A stretch of DNA of 64,000 bases from Psettodes erumei (lineage: Eukaryota > Chordata > Actinopteri > Pleuronectiformes > Psettodidae), in contig JAFBJZ010000381.1 of assembly GCA_016785225.1 (NCBI GenBank), positions 434,001-498,000 on the forward strand. The letters run 5' to 3'. Below the pieces are notes generated by a model. That model worked only from the letters and a program-made list of their open reading frames with translations, did not search any database and was not told where the DNA came from. Below are positions 22,380-36,738 of the stretch, piece by piece. Both the position numbers and the translations under genes were made by a program. The number at the start of each line of letters is the position of its first letter. Positions within the stretch are counted from its first letter, which is position 1.

Positions 22380-24690
22380 CCAGGTTACTATTTTAAACAT
22401 AACAAGGAACTATTTTTAGGCTCAATTAGGAAACGAGTACAAACGTGTGCTTATTTATACTCTATAATGTAATTACAATAAATAGTAGTTAATATTATGA
22501 GGCCACATATATATATCAGGCACTTAAGACAAGTTTTTTAGCCACGAGCTAATCTACAAAGAGACACATAAGATTCTTACCACTATGTATTATAGCATTT
22601 CTTCTTCTGGATCTGGACCACAGCGCAAAGCGAGCATCTCTTTCAGACCTGCAGTGTTGTTGAGGTAAATTATGTCCCATTTTTAAAAAGTAAATGGGGG
22701 GGCGCTTCAATCGTAGTAACAGTTCCCTCCCTTTTGTCCAGCAGATGCCAGCATCTTCATCAAAATAAAGGCATTTGCAGTGGCGCAGTGGCGTGTGCTG
22801 CCTGAGGTGTGTTGTCACTGCTTCACCACTAGAGGGAGACAGTGCACCACGATCGCCACACATGACGCATCACACAGATTTCAACTCCACAACGTCTTAA
22901 AACACAAACCAATGCACTCAGTTAGATTGGAGTGTTTTTAAGCATTATTTTTTTCTATCATATTAATGTGAATTTAATTATATTTGGGGTCACAACCTTG
23001 ATATTTATTGTGTAGGAGGGAGCACTTCTGCTCTCAACTCAGGTACTTTCTGGTACTTTTTTTCCCCCAGCCCTTCCAATGAACAAAAACAAAGAACATA
23101 AATAACCAAGGACATGCAGCCCCTTTATCCTTCTCCACTGCTCGGTCAGACGCCCTAAGTGGTCCTTGCTTTTTTTTTTTCCCCGCAAGGCACCTGAGTG
23201 TCTCTGCACTCACCTGGCCGATAAAGAGCAGTTATGTTCAAACTCAAAATATCCCAGTCACTGGGTTATAAATAGGCATCTCCTGGTCCCACATACAAAC
23301 CACTTTGTTCCCTCAAACTGCATCCGAACCTTTTAGACAAGCTCATGAATAAAAACGCCACGGTCCCCAGCCAACAAAAGTGAATAGAAATTGTACTTGT
23401 GGCCTGAACAGAGGAGACGGGTGATACACGGCGTCCCAGGAGCAGCAAAAGTCACGGCCTCTTTGTATTTTCAGTCGAACTCACGAGGGGGAGGAAAAAG
23501 TGACCCGCTTTGTTTCATGGATTTACGTCTTCACATGTTCTGAGAGACTTTGATCAAATCTTCTAACAAGTGAACGTGGCGGATTAACTTACTTTAAAGT
23601 GGGAGGATTAAGTTGTTTTGCTCTCTCTCTTTCGTGGAGGATGTTATCTACAAAGCAAGGTTCCTGTCCTGCTGGTCAAACACAGGCTGAGGAGGAGAGA
23701 AGACAATTCATTCACTGCCATAAAATGGTTATTTGTTGTTTTATTACATACATACATGGTGTTAAGTTTAGGTATGAGGTCAATGGTTCATGGAATTAGG
23801 ATGGAGAATAGCTGCAGGAGTAAAAATGAGGGATTTTATTGCCCTGAATGTGACCTCTCAGGCAGAGCTTAATCCCCCCCAGTGATTAAATAAGCGTGTA
23901 TTAAAAATAGTCAAAGTCTGGAATACATTAATGGATTAGGATATGAGAACCTTTACGAAACGAAGGGGAAAAAGTTGACTTGGAACTTCCAAGGAATTAC
24001 AAAAATATGCCCACGGTGCTGAAAGAAAGTCTGAAAAACATAGTAAATAATGAAATAAGGCGCTAAATAAGCATGCAAGTAGACAATGAATGAAACCGTC
24101 TTCACGAATATGAGTGCATCTTCTATATGCTGTGTAATATTTATGGACCGTTGCTCCATTTTTCCCCTCCAGTTGCTAAATGGGAAGGGGAAAAAAGAAG
24201 TTCCAATGAAATAAATAAAAAAACTAGAGCACGAGGGTCGCCCACTTCGGCGACCCCGCGGTCTTTACCAGCAGCTTGAACTCCCAGGCAGCAGAGCGGT
24301 GCCGCTGCTCTCCGGGCCGTGCACGACGAACTGCCGGAGTGCGGTCTGCTCGGAGCGACGGCGTGAGAGCTAAGTGGTTTTTAAAAAATGGGACACGTTA
24401 ATTCCACTGGCGGTAAAAGGCCTGGTTTGATCGAGGAGTCCTCAGCGAATGCAGTTCCACGTTGTCTGTCGCCATCTGCGGATACGAGAACATCTGTAGC
24501 ACAGCGTATGTGGGCTCTGAGAGGGCCGATTGTGGATTATTGGCTTATTCCAATGGAAGAAATCCAATTTATTACTGTCCTGTGTGTGTACTGCATCAAA
24601 TCTGAATGTCAAAATATATATCAGAAGCTCATATTTTTAAAAAAAAAGAAGAAGCACGGTTAAGCTTTCAGCATGGATAACCAAAACTGA
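22380..24690. other. Intergenic between sema5b 3' end and cacnb4 5' end
   Basis: No gene is supported in these 2.3 kb. The sequence is AT-rich with a GC-rich island at about 24235-24370. A minus-strand frame in that island ends at a stop and lacks a supported acceptor, so it is left unannotated. Confidence 0.5.
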
Positions 24691-24696
24691 TTTATT
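24691..24696 (-). terminator. sema5b: Polyadenylation signal, sema5b
   Basis: AATAAA on the minus strand, 1.3 kb beyond the sema5b stop codon at 26009. It is the best candidate for the end of the 3' UTR and is followed by T/GT-rich sequence downstream on that strand. Confidence 0.5.
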
Positions 24697-26008
24697 CATC
24701 TTTTTCACAGTGTACATTATACAAAAATATAGAGTACCAAAAGTTCAGTGTCCAAAAGGCAGTGTTATATTCACACTAATCATATTCAACAGGAGTGTGT
24801 TGTTTGTGTGTGGAGAGGGGTGTGGGTGGGCGATAAAAATCCTTTTTTAGGATCCCATCATGGAACTGTGAGGAAAATACCTTTTCAATCCAAAAACGCT
24901 TCAGCTTTGGGAAAATGAGTATTTCCGTTGGCCGTGGCCCGACGCACACAAACATGTGATGTATATTCAGCGCATGCAGCTTCTTGAACGCGCGACCCCC
25001 CCCCCCCCACCACCCCGTGGACACATACGACCGGGGCTGTTCGCTTCATGCTTACAGACGAGAAACCCCCTCGGTTTATTTTCTTCTGTATTTACAGTTT
25101 TAGTAGCACGTATTCAGTGTTCATTTCACAGCACAGACGAACCGAAACATCAACAACATCGTCGGCAGTGCAACTTGGGAAATTTGACAGGTCTGTCGTT
25201 TCGTAAATTCCTTCTGATAACTTCCAAGATGCATCCTGCGAACATAATTTGGTACAAATCAAAGAGAAAATAGAGCAAGTGATCCACCCGTGTGCTTCCA
25301 GTTAACTGACGACATAAACAGAGAATAATGTTTCCAATAATCGGGGAAACATGAATATCTTCGCACCTCCGCATCCATGGACAGTTTCGAGGATGGCGTT
25401 AAACCCGCACCTGTGTGTTTATAACGTGTTCTGCAGAGAAAAAAAAAAAAAAGTCTTGTACTTTGTGTTTTTCCTACCTTCCAGGCGGCCATCGCTTTCC
25501 CCTCGTTTTATGAAACACAAGATGTGGAGATGACAAAATAATGCCCTTCGTGACGTGGAAAATCAATCGGGAGACGGATGCGAATACAAACAGCCCCCCC
25601 AAAACAATTCGTCTAATCTGTCGACAGATGAGTGAGCGGATTTCTGCGATCAACGGTAACATCGCGGGGATTGTCGATAACGTCCTCGTCAGCGGTTCCC
25701 GCCGTGGATGCCGCCGAACCTCAAGATTAAAGCAAATGATCCAGGAATCCGCCGGTCGCTTCATCTGTCCGTTCACACGCGGTGAAGAGTGATGTGCGGT
25801 GATGTTTTGTGGAACGGATCATTGGTCTGTTGTTTTGTTTTTTGTTTTTTTAAACTGATGTCAGTCTTCAACCCACACTTCGCGTCCAAGCCGCCTACGT
25901 AGCCTGCAAACTCTGAGTCCTCTGAAGTCATCCGCCAAAAATACACAAACCAGCAGACGGGTCTGCGTTGTGTGTGTGTGTGTGCGTGCGTTACAGACTG
26001 ACCTCCTC

Positions 26009-29000
26009 TCAGCTGTGCATGTAGGTCCTGCAGGGGGAGTCGGGATGGAAGTCGTACTTGCTCAGGCCGGTGGGGTAGTAGGTGGTGGCGAACATGTTGC
26101 CGGAGGGCAGCGGGGAGGAGAAGTGGTTGCACGTCTCGTCGTTCGCGTGGAGGTTGTTCTTGTTCAGCGTCTGCGGCGTCGAGGCGGGAGAGTTTGGCGT
26201 CACGCGTTAAAGGCACAGAAGTACAGCGCGACGGCGGCTTGCGGGCGAAAAAACCCGGCCCACCTTAAACTCCATGGGGATGTACTTCTCGTTCTTCGGC
26301 GCGGCGTTGCCCTGCTTGCTGTAGGTGAGGTGGTTGGGCGTGCTCGGGTGGATGATCGCCGACTCGGCCGACGGCCGGTTCAGGCGGTGGCAGTAGGTGT
26401 AGGCCAGCGCCGACAGCAGCGCCGCGGCGAAGAAACTGGCCGAGCCCACGGCAACCAGCTGGAACAAGGTGAAGGCTGGAGGTGGGGGAGTTGAGGGGGG
26501 GGCAAAGGGCGGGGATGAGACAAGGATGAGCTGGGGAGCAACTTTGTAAGATGATTGACACTTGAAAAGAGCAAAACTCCGAGCAACAAAAGAGTTGCTG
26601 TCGCTCTCTAAAACTTTATCAAATAAAGCTTCCACGCTCCGTCCAGTCCCATGTGACACGGGCCACAAACAAAAGTCAATTTGCTACCAACCGTGTGGTA
26701 CAACCGATGGGAAAAAAAAAAAGTCAATGGCTTTGTAGCCTAGCAACAATAACGAGGTGTTGCTACATGTTCAGACTGCAATTAGAAAGAGGTGAGATTG
26801 ATTTGCTCTGGATGCGGCAGGAGAGCAAAGGCATAAAAACCCGGTGGGTTTTCAGTTGGGAATGAACAAACACACACACACACACACACAGGAGGGGTGT
26901 GTGTGTGCGGGGAGACCGCACTTGTACCGACTTACTTCCACAGCTGTGGTCCTCCTGTCCGGGTAAAATGACTGGAGAAAGACAGGGAGAGGAAAAAAAA
27001 AAACAAAAAAACACATGGATTAGTGAAGTGAAATCACCGCGACTCCAGGAGATCAAACGACAAAAAAAGAGAAGAGACCAGTTAATTTCTCTCAAAAGGC
27101 CTCGCCGCTCTTGAAGCAGGCAGAGTGCTGACGTCTCCATTAATTTGTCTTTTCATTTCTTCACACAGAGTGAACATGTCAGCAGTACGCTGTGTCTGAT
27201 TAAACCGTTTGTGTGCCACTTCGCCGGATCTTTCCGGCCCGCGTCAGCGTCGGGGCCTTTTTACTGCGCGCAGGCAGCAATTTGCTAATGACCGCCCATC
27301 TCACCTGGCACCTCGTGAGGCTGGCAGGGCCGCGACTGGGTGACGTTGCCCTGGCAGGGGCCGGCCTCCGCCTCCCGGTCCGCGCCGCAGCGGCGAGCGC
27401 GGCGCTGCAGGCCGTCCTCGTCGCAGTCCCCCCACTCTGTCCACTCACCCCGACCTGGTTGGCCGACAGAAAAGGGATTAAAAACCAGATTTTTTAAATA
27501 TTAAATATATTAAATACTTACACTTCAAAATAAGGAACCAAAAAAAAGGTATTTATTTGGAATTTAACTGGATTATGTAACAGGGCTTGATTCGGAGATG
27601 GCTCAGGGACAGAGGTCGGCGTTTTGCATATTGGCTACCCCGAAAAGACTGTACTGACGGTAGCTCTGCAATGAGATATCTGTGCCGGCGACAAAGAGCC
27701 AAGTGTGCGGGACCGAGAAGTGTTGGCCACGGCGCGGCGGCCGTCATCAGTCAGCGGCCAGTCACGGCTCGGCCAGCTGCTTTGTTCGCCGGACAAAAGA
27801 GTCGGACGGATGAGAAGCCGATTGCGCCGGTTTCCTTCCCGTGTCTCCAGTCGACGAACGAATGAAGCTTTAGTCGCGTTTGGATCGGTCGTTAAAATCG
27901 GAAGCTGTTTCATTAATGCTTTTTTTTTTTTTTTTGGTCTGTTTAATTTGCGACTTTCAGCGAACGCGCGCTGGGATCAGCTCAAACTGCCGCGTTGTTC
28001 GACACAAATATTGATTCGCCGCTGGCTGCGTGGAGGAGATTTCCCATCAGCATCCATACAAACGCCATTATTCAGTCTGGGGAGGCAGGGTGGATCCATG
28101 GAGCGCGTTTATGGTGCGACAGTTATGATGAATGGCGGCAAAGTGAGCGCGGCGCTTTTTCCGTGATATGTGCGTTTTGAATGTGTCCTCCCCTGTCGAC
28201 ACGGGGGTTTGACTTGCTGCAGTGCGGCTTTCCGGGTGCTCTCGTACCTTCGCAGGCGTGCGTGTTGCACAGGGCCTCTTCCGTGTGCAGGCCCATGCAG
28301 ATGTCTCCTCCGTTCGCCGGGGGCGGGCTGCTGCACGTCCGCGTGCGCTGGTAGTGTCCGCCCCCGCAGGTGGACGAGCACTGGGACCAGGGGGACCAGC
28401 ACGACCAGGCCCCGCTCACTGGAACACGCGCGTGAATGGAATCATTTCCACGATTCGCATTTTTTAAAATCGAGAGGCCGCTCCGACCGTTCAGCTACCT
28501 GGACAGGGCTGGGCGTTGCAGTCCTGATACTCCACCGGGGTTCCCACGCAAGCGCTCGGGCTGGTCCTGCCCCCCGCCGCGGAGCAGCTCCGCCTCCGGG
28601 TCCGGAAGCCCCTGGAGCACTGCTGGGAGCAGGCGGACCACGTTTCCCAGGGTCCCCAGCGAGCGTCCTGGGGCTGGCCGAGAGTCCGGTCGCTCGTCTT
28701 CACCAAGTCGTCGACCAGAGCTGGAAGACGCAAAGTTTGTTTTTTTTTTCCAGCAGAAAAAAAGCCCTGGAACAACTTTCACTCGATGAAACGAACTTAA
28801 GTCGCAAGCGCTTCCTGGGTTCAAGAAATTTACGCGCACACTGTCATGAAACATTAATTAGTGAGGTGCAATGTGGGTCGCCGGAAAAAAAAGTTTTTGT
28901 GCATGTACACACACGTGCTGTAGGCACCCATAATCACAAATTATTTACATATGAATCAGGAGCAGGATCCTGAGGCTTTTAAATGAGGCCAGCACAAATA

Positions 29001-32000
29001 TTTCATTCACATATTTTCCTCTCTGTTTCCAGGAGGCTGAGAGAAGCCAATTTTTCAATCAATCCACTTCACCCAGTTTTGGGCTCAAGGATCCAAATCC
29101 AAGTTTTAGGTTGCATTAAATAATCAGGAGCCTGTACGTCTCTGAGGAGCACACGGAGCGGACATCTGCTCCCCCAGAATGGTTCAACGGCGTTTCATCA
29201 ATCGGCTAATTGATGCCCACACACGCGGAGCCAGCTGTGTTTATTGTGGCATCAGCAGACTGATGCTGTTTTACAGATACAGCGGGCGGTTCCGACCCAA
29301 GCGAAGCAGCTGCGCAAATATTAAGTCCGGTTTCTTCGAACCCGAGGAGTTCGGCATACTCACAGTCGGTCTGACAGGCTCCGGAGCCGTCGTTGGGACA
29401 GAACCGGGTCTCCGCCTTCTTCTTGCCCAGCTGGAGCTGCTGGGGCTCGGGCAGCAGGGCCCGGCAGGTGTAGCGGAACCTCTGCTCCTGCCGCGAGCCG
29501 TCTCGACTGACGTTGACCGGCATCCAGGGGGTCCAGGGGGTGTTGCGGCGCACCTCGGGGCAGGCCTCCAGGTTGCAGACCCTGTACTCCTGGAACGAGC
29601 GCGCGACGCCTGTCATCGCCGATGCAAACGTAGCTCGCGATAAACAGCTCGCAGAGGCGCGGCGTTTTTGTCGTGCAGCTAATTACGGCGTGTGATTAAT
29701 GAGCGATGAGTCAGGTGGGGCTCCGCTTAATGGATGGCTGCAGAAATACAACATTAATCTGAGCGCAAGGTTTTTTTTTTAATGCGTTGCGTGAACCGAT
29801 GACTTTTATCATCTATGGTTTATATTTTATGGGGATTTTACTTCACGCATTCTGTAATCTGCCTCGGCTTGATTGGATGGAAGCGCTGCGATGTGGAGTT
29901 TCGGGGGTGGAATTGCAAACAAGTACCGTGGCGCATCCAGGACAAGCGTTCCCGTTCTCGCAGGTCCTGGTCCTGGAGTGGACCCCACCTCCGCACTCGG
30001 CGCTGCAGGGGGTCCAGGGGCTCCACGCCGTCCACAGCATCGGCAGCGGGCAGGGCTTTTTCTCGTTGCACAGCCTGAGAAACGCACGGACGGTCGGGTG
30101 TATCCGGTTCTGTCTGAGAATTCTTTCATTTGGCCGGGAGGGTTCAAAGTTTCAGGAATACCTCTCCTCTCGACCCTGGCCGACGCAGACCCGGCCGCCG
30201 TGGCGAGGCGAGGGGTTGTTGCAGGACCGCTGCCTCACTTCGAATCCGATGCCGCAGCTGCTGCTGCACTGGCCCCACGAGGACCAGGGAGTCCAGCCGC
30301 CGTTCCTGAGGGAAGGGATGGGAGGAAGGGAACGTGAGCGCCGTCGCGTGTCGCTTCCGCGCGCCACGCGGACGCCGCTTTCATCTGGCCTTGTGTCCGG
30401 GCACCAGCGCACGTGTACCTGGAACAGTTCGCCACCTGGATGGTCGGGCCCTCGCACTCGACCCCGCCGCACCGGGCCGCCGGTCCGTCGCACGAGCGGG
30501 ACCGGCATGCGCAGCTGTTGACCGACCCCTCGCCGTCGTCGTGGTTACAGGGCTGCCACGGCGCCCAAGGGCCAAAACCGCCGTCCTGCGTCAGGTTCCT
30601 CACCTACAGATGCGGAGGCGAAAGAAGGACTGAGCGCAGGAATGAACGAGCGGAGCCATAATCTCCAGGAAATGAAAGAAGAATAAATGTTTTTCACAAG
30701 GGGTGCACACCATCCTGCGACCTGCGGGTCTTACCGGGCACTCTGTGATGTTCTGGGTCCACTGGTTCATGTTGGAGCTCTCCTCGATGGTGGTGCAGCG
30801 CTTCTGCTCGTGGTCCCAGCCGCAGTACGGGTCGCGAGCCTCCATGCAGTAACTAAGTTCAGACAGCGAGCGATCGGTGAAGTTGCGGAAATGTCCCTCC
30901 CCCCCGTTTCCTGGGAAGCGCTGATTTGAAATGGCGTCAAAAACCTCCGGACGCGTTTCTACCGTCTGCAATCGGCGGGATTGTTGAATAATTCACAGAA
31001 TAATGTTTTACACCTCTGTTGTGTTTCTGGCAGGAGGGCCGAGGTACATCATACAGCGTTTCGTAAGCCCGTCAGCACATTCTCGTCCGGGCATTTACTG
31101 TCAACGAATTCATTAGCAGCCCACTTACGAAACGTCTGCTCCGACGCTTGCCAGAATATGGACTGACAGTTCAAAAGCGGTTTCCTCGCAGGGACAAGAA
31201 AAGCCGGCTCTTAACATAATCATCTTTGTCAGCGTTTACTGTGGGGGCCCCTCAGACTTGGACACCCACGACTGTTTGTCTCTTTCGCTGCCGGCGGGTT
31301 CGTAAATCTTTTTGGAGCGCGTTCCAGTCGCCACCGGCAGCGGCAGAGAATTCATCGAGCGAGCAGGCTCGCGGACGATGAGGGCATCTTTTTTACTAAA
31401 TGATTGAATGCAGATTGTGGATTCCCATATGTTTTATGCTTTAAATATTACATTATTTATGATATTGTCATATATTGCCCCGTGTTTTCGTTACTTTTAG
31501 GTGGATTCTTTCTATCCTGAATACTTATCGTATGTGTAATGTACCGTTCTGTTGGATAGCTGGAGCATCGCTCCAACGGGATCTTCACCAGTCTGTCATC
31601 GAGTCCCACAAACAGGGACCTGTCGCTCTGGAGGATTTGCAGGCTCTTGATTGGCCCGATCTGCCCTTCGGGGAGGATCCTGAGCTCCTCCAGGTAGCAG
31701 CCGCGGAGGCTGTCATTGGTTGTGGAGAGGGCCTTCAGGATGGTGCCATATTCTGACAAGACAAAAGGACCTGGTGGGTTGCTGACTTTGATTGTCAAGT
31801 TAATTATTAAGAAACTATCTGTCGCTAATTTTATAATATTATATTATATAATTTTAAATTCTACATCCCTCTGGCTCACCGGTGCCGATGTACATGATGT
31901 GGTAGAGGGCGTCTCGTCCCTGCACGATGTCCACCGCCAGCTTGGAGAAGCGCAGGTTGTCCTGGGTGAGCAGCGGGTTGACGGTCACCGGCTGGACCAC

Positions 32001-34575
32001 ATCGTTCATCAGGAAGAGCCGCTGGGCGTCCTGCAGGTTGCGCTCCGTCAGGTTCCCCCCGGGGCCGCCCTCCTCCAGCGTGCCGCACTGGAAGGTCAGC
32101 GTGAGGATGGAGATTAACTGTCTTTTTCTTGCTTTTTAGCCTAAAGTCAAAATTCCTGCCGCACGGAGAAGCACGGACCTGAGCTGCAGAGAACCATTTC
32201 TGCGTGAGTGTATGTTAAAACATTAAAAAAAGAGATTACATAATTTGCAATGTCCCTGCGGCTCGATTTGGAAACATTCCAACACTTGTTGGAGGTGCAT
32301 TTGATGGACATTTTCTTTTCATTCTATACTGCAGAGCAATCTGCCGACTCACACGGAGGAGAAATGTAAATGTCAGGCTTTTGAAACCTCCCTCGCAAGC
32401 CTTGTGGAGGGAAGGCTGCGGAAATTGTCTCAAATGTGTCAAAACTAAAAAGTGCTCCACCGATTGTTGGAAATATGAGTTACCTGAAAATTGGGTATGG
32501 GGTTTGGGGTGGAGAGCCAGGCGGTGCGGGGGTTCTCCTGGTAGCGGAAAGGTCCGTTGAAGGCCTGGGTGATGGAGCTCAGGTTGAAGGCGCAGACGGC
32601 CGAGGCCGATATGCTGTTCCTGAGGGAGGGGGGAGGACGTTACCACGGTAACGAGAGAAAAATGACTTTAATGACGCTTTCCGCGCACGCGACTCACACG
32701 TTGGTGGTGAAGATGCCGTAGATCAGGTCCTGCTCCGGCAAGTAGAAGGTGCTCTGCAGCTCGTTGTAGTAGAAGGGGATCTCCCCTGAGCGGGAGCAGT
32801 TGAGCCGGGCCTTCATGAACGTGGTCCACGTGTCCTCCAACAGGAAGCGGCCGCCCATGTCGTTCTTGCAGACCCGGGCCACGCGGGAGAACACCATCTT
32901 CCCGCAGTCGTTCTCCACCGCCGTCTCTCTCAGGAAGAAGTAGGCAAACCGGCCGATCTCGTAAACTGACACGAAGTGAGGCTCTGGAGGACGTGCGGGC
33001 GGGGGGGCAGAGCAGACACGCGGGTCAACACCAGGCTGAGGGAGGAGGGGGACCAATCAGGGCGCGCGCTGGGTTTTACCGTTGAGCCACTTGGAGTTGT
33101 ACTGGGCGGTGCGCAGCGGCGGCATGTTGCCCAGGCTCCTGTAGAGGACGGGGTCGCGTCCCGAGAAGTCGATCACCGTGGCGGCGTACAGCTCGCCCTT
33201 CTCCGTCACCATGGCGGTGGAGTTGTGGCGCGGGTCGTAGGGGCACCGAGCAACGCCGTTCACCGTGTCCAGCACCTGACTGATGTTGCTCATCTGACAG
33301 AAGGATGGACAAAGGACGGAAACGTAAGCTCAAGTCTGTACATTTACATTAACTGGTCATTTTTCACTGCATGAAAAAGTCACATTCCTATTTCTGCTCC
33401 TTGGTACCGACCTGCCTGGTGACACAGACGGGGGTGAAAGCGTTGGTCCCGCACGTGAAGAGCGTCCTCCCACCGATCAGCAGAACCCGGATGTAGTTTT
33501 GACATTCCTCCTGCAGACAAATGCAGCTTTTAGCGCTTCCTGACGAAGAAGCAAGCCTCCGACCACTTTCTCCGCGGGTCACGCCTTACCTCGGATTTGC
33601 CCTTGCTCTGACACGAGCGGCGCGTGTCTTCATCGGGTGCCCATTCTGTCGCCTGAAAAAAAAAAAAGGAGAAGTAGTGCTTTTTCAAATCAGGTTTAGA
33701 TACGTCGTGTTATTCCAGCGGCGTTGGCGAAAGTTACCTGTATGAGGGAGGCGTTGCTCAGGCTCAGTCTGAAGATGAAGTTTCTGAAAAAAGAAAAACG
33801 TCGCTGTGGAAGTAAAGCAGCAAATGCACGCACAGACACACACTGCAGACGGTGTGATAGACTGGTTACGATTCTGCATCTTGCTCCTGTTGCATTCAGA
33901 TTATTTTATTCTGTGCAGCGTTGTGATGCTGTAGCTCTCAGTTTATTTTTTTCTGTTATGCCTTCCAGTTTCCTCTCCCGATACAGCCATGCAACCCTTA
34001 TTATTCGCTTCTTCCGAGACGCTGCGCGTTCCTGCGGTTGTTTGTTACCTCGCTCCCACGATGAGCTGGTTCCTGCTCAGGTCCAGGGCCAGCTGGGAGA
34101 AATCCTTCACCCCTGGACGGGAGAAGTCCGACATCCACGGCCTTAACGCTGGATGGAGAACGAGGGGGGCGGGGTGGCAGGGAGCAAAGGTCGACGGTCG
34201 GAGGAAAAGTTAAAGGGGGGGGGGGCGTATGAACAGGAGAACAAGGAGGGGAAAAAGATTAATGAGGGGACGGACAAAAGCGAGGAGAAGGATGATGAGC
34301 GGGAAGAGGAGGAAGGCAGGGATGGAAAGGAAGGGAGAGGAGAATTAGGAGGAAGGGCAGGGGAGAAAAGGGGAAAAGCGTTCTTTGTGCGGGAAATGGG
34401 CTGCAGAAGGAGAAGTGTTGATGCGCACACCTTGGTAGGAGACGACGGGGTGCTCCTTCCTGCTGCAGTCCGCCGGTTTGGCCTGAGGCTGCAGGGACAG
34501 ACACGCCGACGCACAGAGGAGCAGCACGAGGCCGCGGGGGGAGAGGGCCCGCGCCCCCCACCCTGACCCGAGCAT
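26009..34575 (-). CDS. sema5b: Semaphorin-5B, complete coding sequence
   Basis: This is a type I membrane guidance cue that signals through plexins and proteoglycans in axon guidance. Coding exons, 5' to 3': 34431-34575, 34049-34148, 33738-33783, 33590-33652, 33412-33510, 33080-33293, 32698-32983, 32484-32619, 31880-32087, 31545-31752, 30735-30852, 30419-30603, 30162-30305, 29927-30074, 29364-29589, 28499-28720, 28248-28418, 27305-27454, 26936-26971, 26264-26475, 26009-26170. They sum to 3,279 nt (1,092 aa), in phase throughout. Visible parts are a hydrophobic signal peptide (LVLLLCASACLSL), a sema domain to about residue 500, a PSI module (ARDPYCGWD), an array of thrombospondin type-1 repeats (WSPWSQCSSTCGGGHYQRT and relatives) to about residue 965, a membrane helix at about 972-995, and a ~97-residue cytoplasmic tail. 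The tail motif PKNEKYIPMEFKTLNKNN points to 5B, not 5A. The start is the only ATG giving a signal peptide. Confidence 0.95.
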
Positions 34576-36702
34576 CGCTACAACCGCATCCAGTCTTCTA
34601 CCGGGCCCTCGGGAAACGCCTGTTGAAAGGCGACAGTCGGTTGGAAATTTGGCCCGAGAAAGAGCAGGACAACACCGACATCTAAAATTCCTGCCAGCTC
34701 TCCTGTCCGCCGGCTCATCCACCTAATGTAGGTCTGCCCCCCCCCCCATGCTGACCCTGGGTGCCCCCCTGTGTCAGCAGGACTCGGTCATGGCTTATTC
34801 ACCGCAAAGAGGCCAGAGCCGCCAAGCTTCCTCATGCTGATTCACACGGAGGGGGCCATCGACGGAGCTCTGCGTGACTGAGGAGACCCATTCAAAGCCG
34901 GAGCGGGGGTGAGGGGGGCGGGGGCGAACTTTGAACTGTGAGCCACACGAAGGGCCTTTGTGTTCCCTTCAAAATCCATTTATGTGAAGGGGAATCTGCT
35001 CAGGGATGATTTGCTGATGATGATTATGGTGATGATGACGGCCTCGTGCAGGGTTACAGCAGAGGACTTAGTAAGTATGTAAATTTTCTCTGCCAGTTCT
35101 TCTTGAGAAGCATAAAGAGCCGGCCCTCCTGATGTCAGCCAGTCTTTTGTCTTGGGGGGGGGGGACCATCATTTTAAAACCCAAGAGAAAAGCTCAGAAA
35201 GAAGGTGCTCGGGTGCAGACTCAGCTGGAGACGGAGGCCGGTGCTTCGTTTTCAGCTGAAAGTCAACGCAGGTTTCGTTTTTACTCTGCCTGGAGCATGG
35301 AGCGCGCCCAAACCTCCGGCTCATGTGACCGGCAACGCGGCGGGACTGCGGTAGGGGGAAAAACACGCCGGAGCGCGAAAGGAGCGCGCACATGACGTCC
35401 AGGGCGCACCAGGATATGACAGGTGTATACAGTGCATCTGCGTCTGCCTTGTGTCGGCTCAGGCCGAACAACGACAAAAAGACGCTCGCCGCTCGTGTCT
35501 TCTTTGAGACCCGCGTCCATATATGGAGTGTTTACCTGCTGGTTTTACTCCGACACCGCACTTGATTTGAGTTAAACAACGAACGGGCCCTGTACGGTGT
35601 CGGCCTGGGAGCGCTGCTCCCTCGGCCTTTCTTTCAGAAGGCAAAATGCAGCCGGTTCTCGTAACTTTGAGAAAGCGAGCGGCCGGGGAAACGCAAAGCA
35701 CGTATGCAGAGTTCAATTAAAGCGACGCCGCCTCTCCTCTTTGTCCCAGGGGGGACTTTCTGTTCGAGCGCTCTCGGCTTTGTCTCCGGATGAACTGAAG
35801 GAGCCCGAGTCTTTTCAGGCGCCCCCTCCCCGAAGAGACCCGGCCCGCTGCTTCTGTACGAACGATACGGTTTGCTGCTGAATCTGACGGCGGACGGCGT
35901 AGGAAGGCCTCGGGGGCGTGCATGGACTGTAAGGTGAGCGCGCTGAGACGCCGGCGCGCACGTGTTAAGTAAGCTTCGTTAAAATCCAGACAAATCCTCT
36001 TTAGCGTGGCGATATATGACAGGGAAATTAATTACAAGCAATTATTTCTTCATTCTGAAGCCCGGTAATTTGTTCCACCGTGGCATGAAAAATGGAAAGG
36101 GGGGGGGTGCAGCGTCTGACCCTTGTATATCTGCCTCTTGTCTAAGCTCTCTCCACCAGAGTGCTTGGACTCCATCCAAATATCATTAAAGGAAAACAGC
36201 GAACCACCACCACCACCCCCCGACACCAGAAAAAAAAAAAGGAAAACATGTGATTTGAAATTCCTCCTCAAATAAAAGAGGCTGACGACGCCACAGCTGC
36301 TCTCCGACCGCTACAGTTAGCAGTCGCAGGAGACAGAGTCAGTTCACGGAGATTTGCGAGCTGGAGCAAAAGGACACCGGGGAAGGGGTGGGGGGCATCC
36401 AGAGTCTCTCCATCAAAATATTCAGCGGGGACCATTTCCGTGGCAGCGTTCTCAGCTCCTTCCTACCGGGGTGAATGGCCCCTCTGTGCGGCCTGCCAAC
36501 TATCTGCCAATGGCGGCTCTCTTTTACAAGTGAATGGGCTGAGTTTAGCCACAGTTAAAAAGACACACTAACGCGCCATGGCCGCGCCACAATGGCCGCC
36601 CGGGTGATTTGCCAAACCTAATGATGCCGGTTTGGCCCCCGGCGAGAGGAGGTAGAGAGGAGGAATCCTAAAGAGGCGCACAGCTGCACCGGCCCCTCCC
36701 TT

Positions 36703-36704
<2 letters not shown>

Positions 36705-36732
<28 letters not shown>
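36705..36732. repeat. (TC)n microsatellite
   Basis: About 14 TC units in the sema5b upstream region. Confidence 0.85.

Positions 36733-36738
<6 letters not shown>

Noticed and set aside
24236..24370. GC-rich island with an open minus-strand frame ending WEFKLLVKTAGSPKWATLV
   Set aside because: No acceptor, no start and no recognised family; it could be a fragment of a repeat, but evidence is too thin to call.
26009..34575. Assignment to sema5a
   Set aside because: The cytoplasmic PKNEKYIPMEFKTLNKNN tail and YHIMYIGTEYGTILKALST match 5B; 5A has a different tail.
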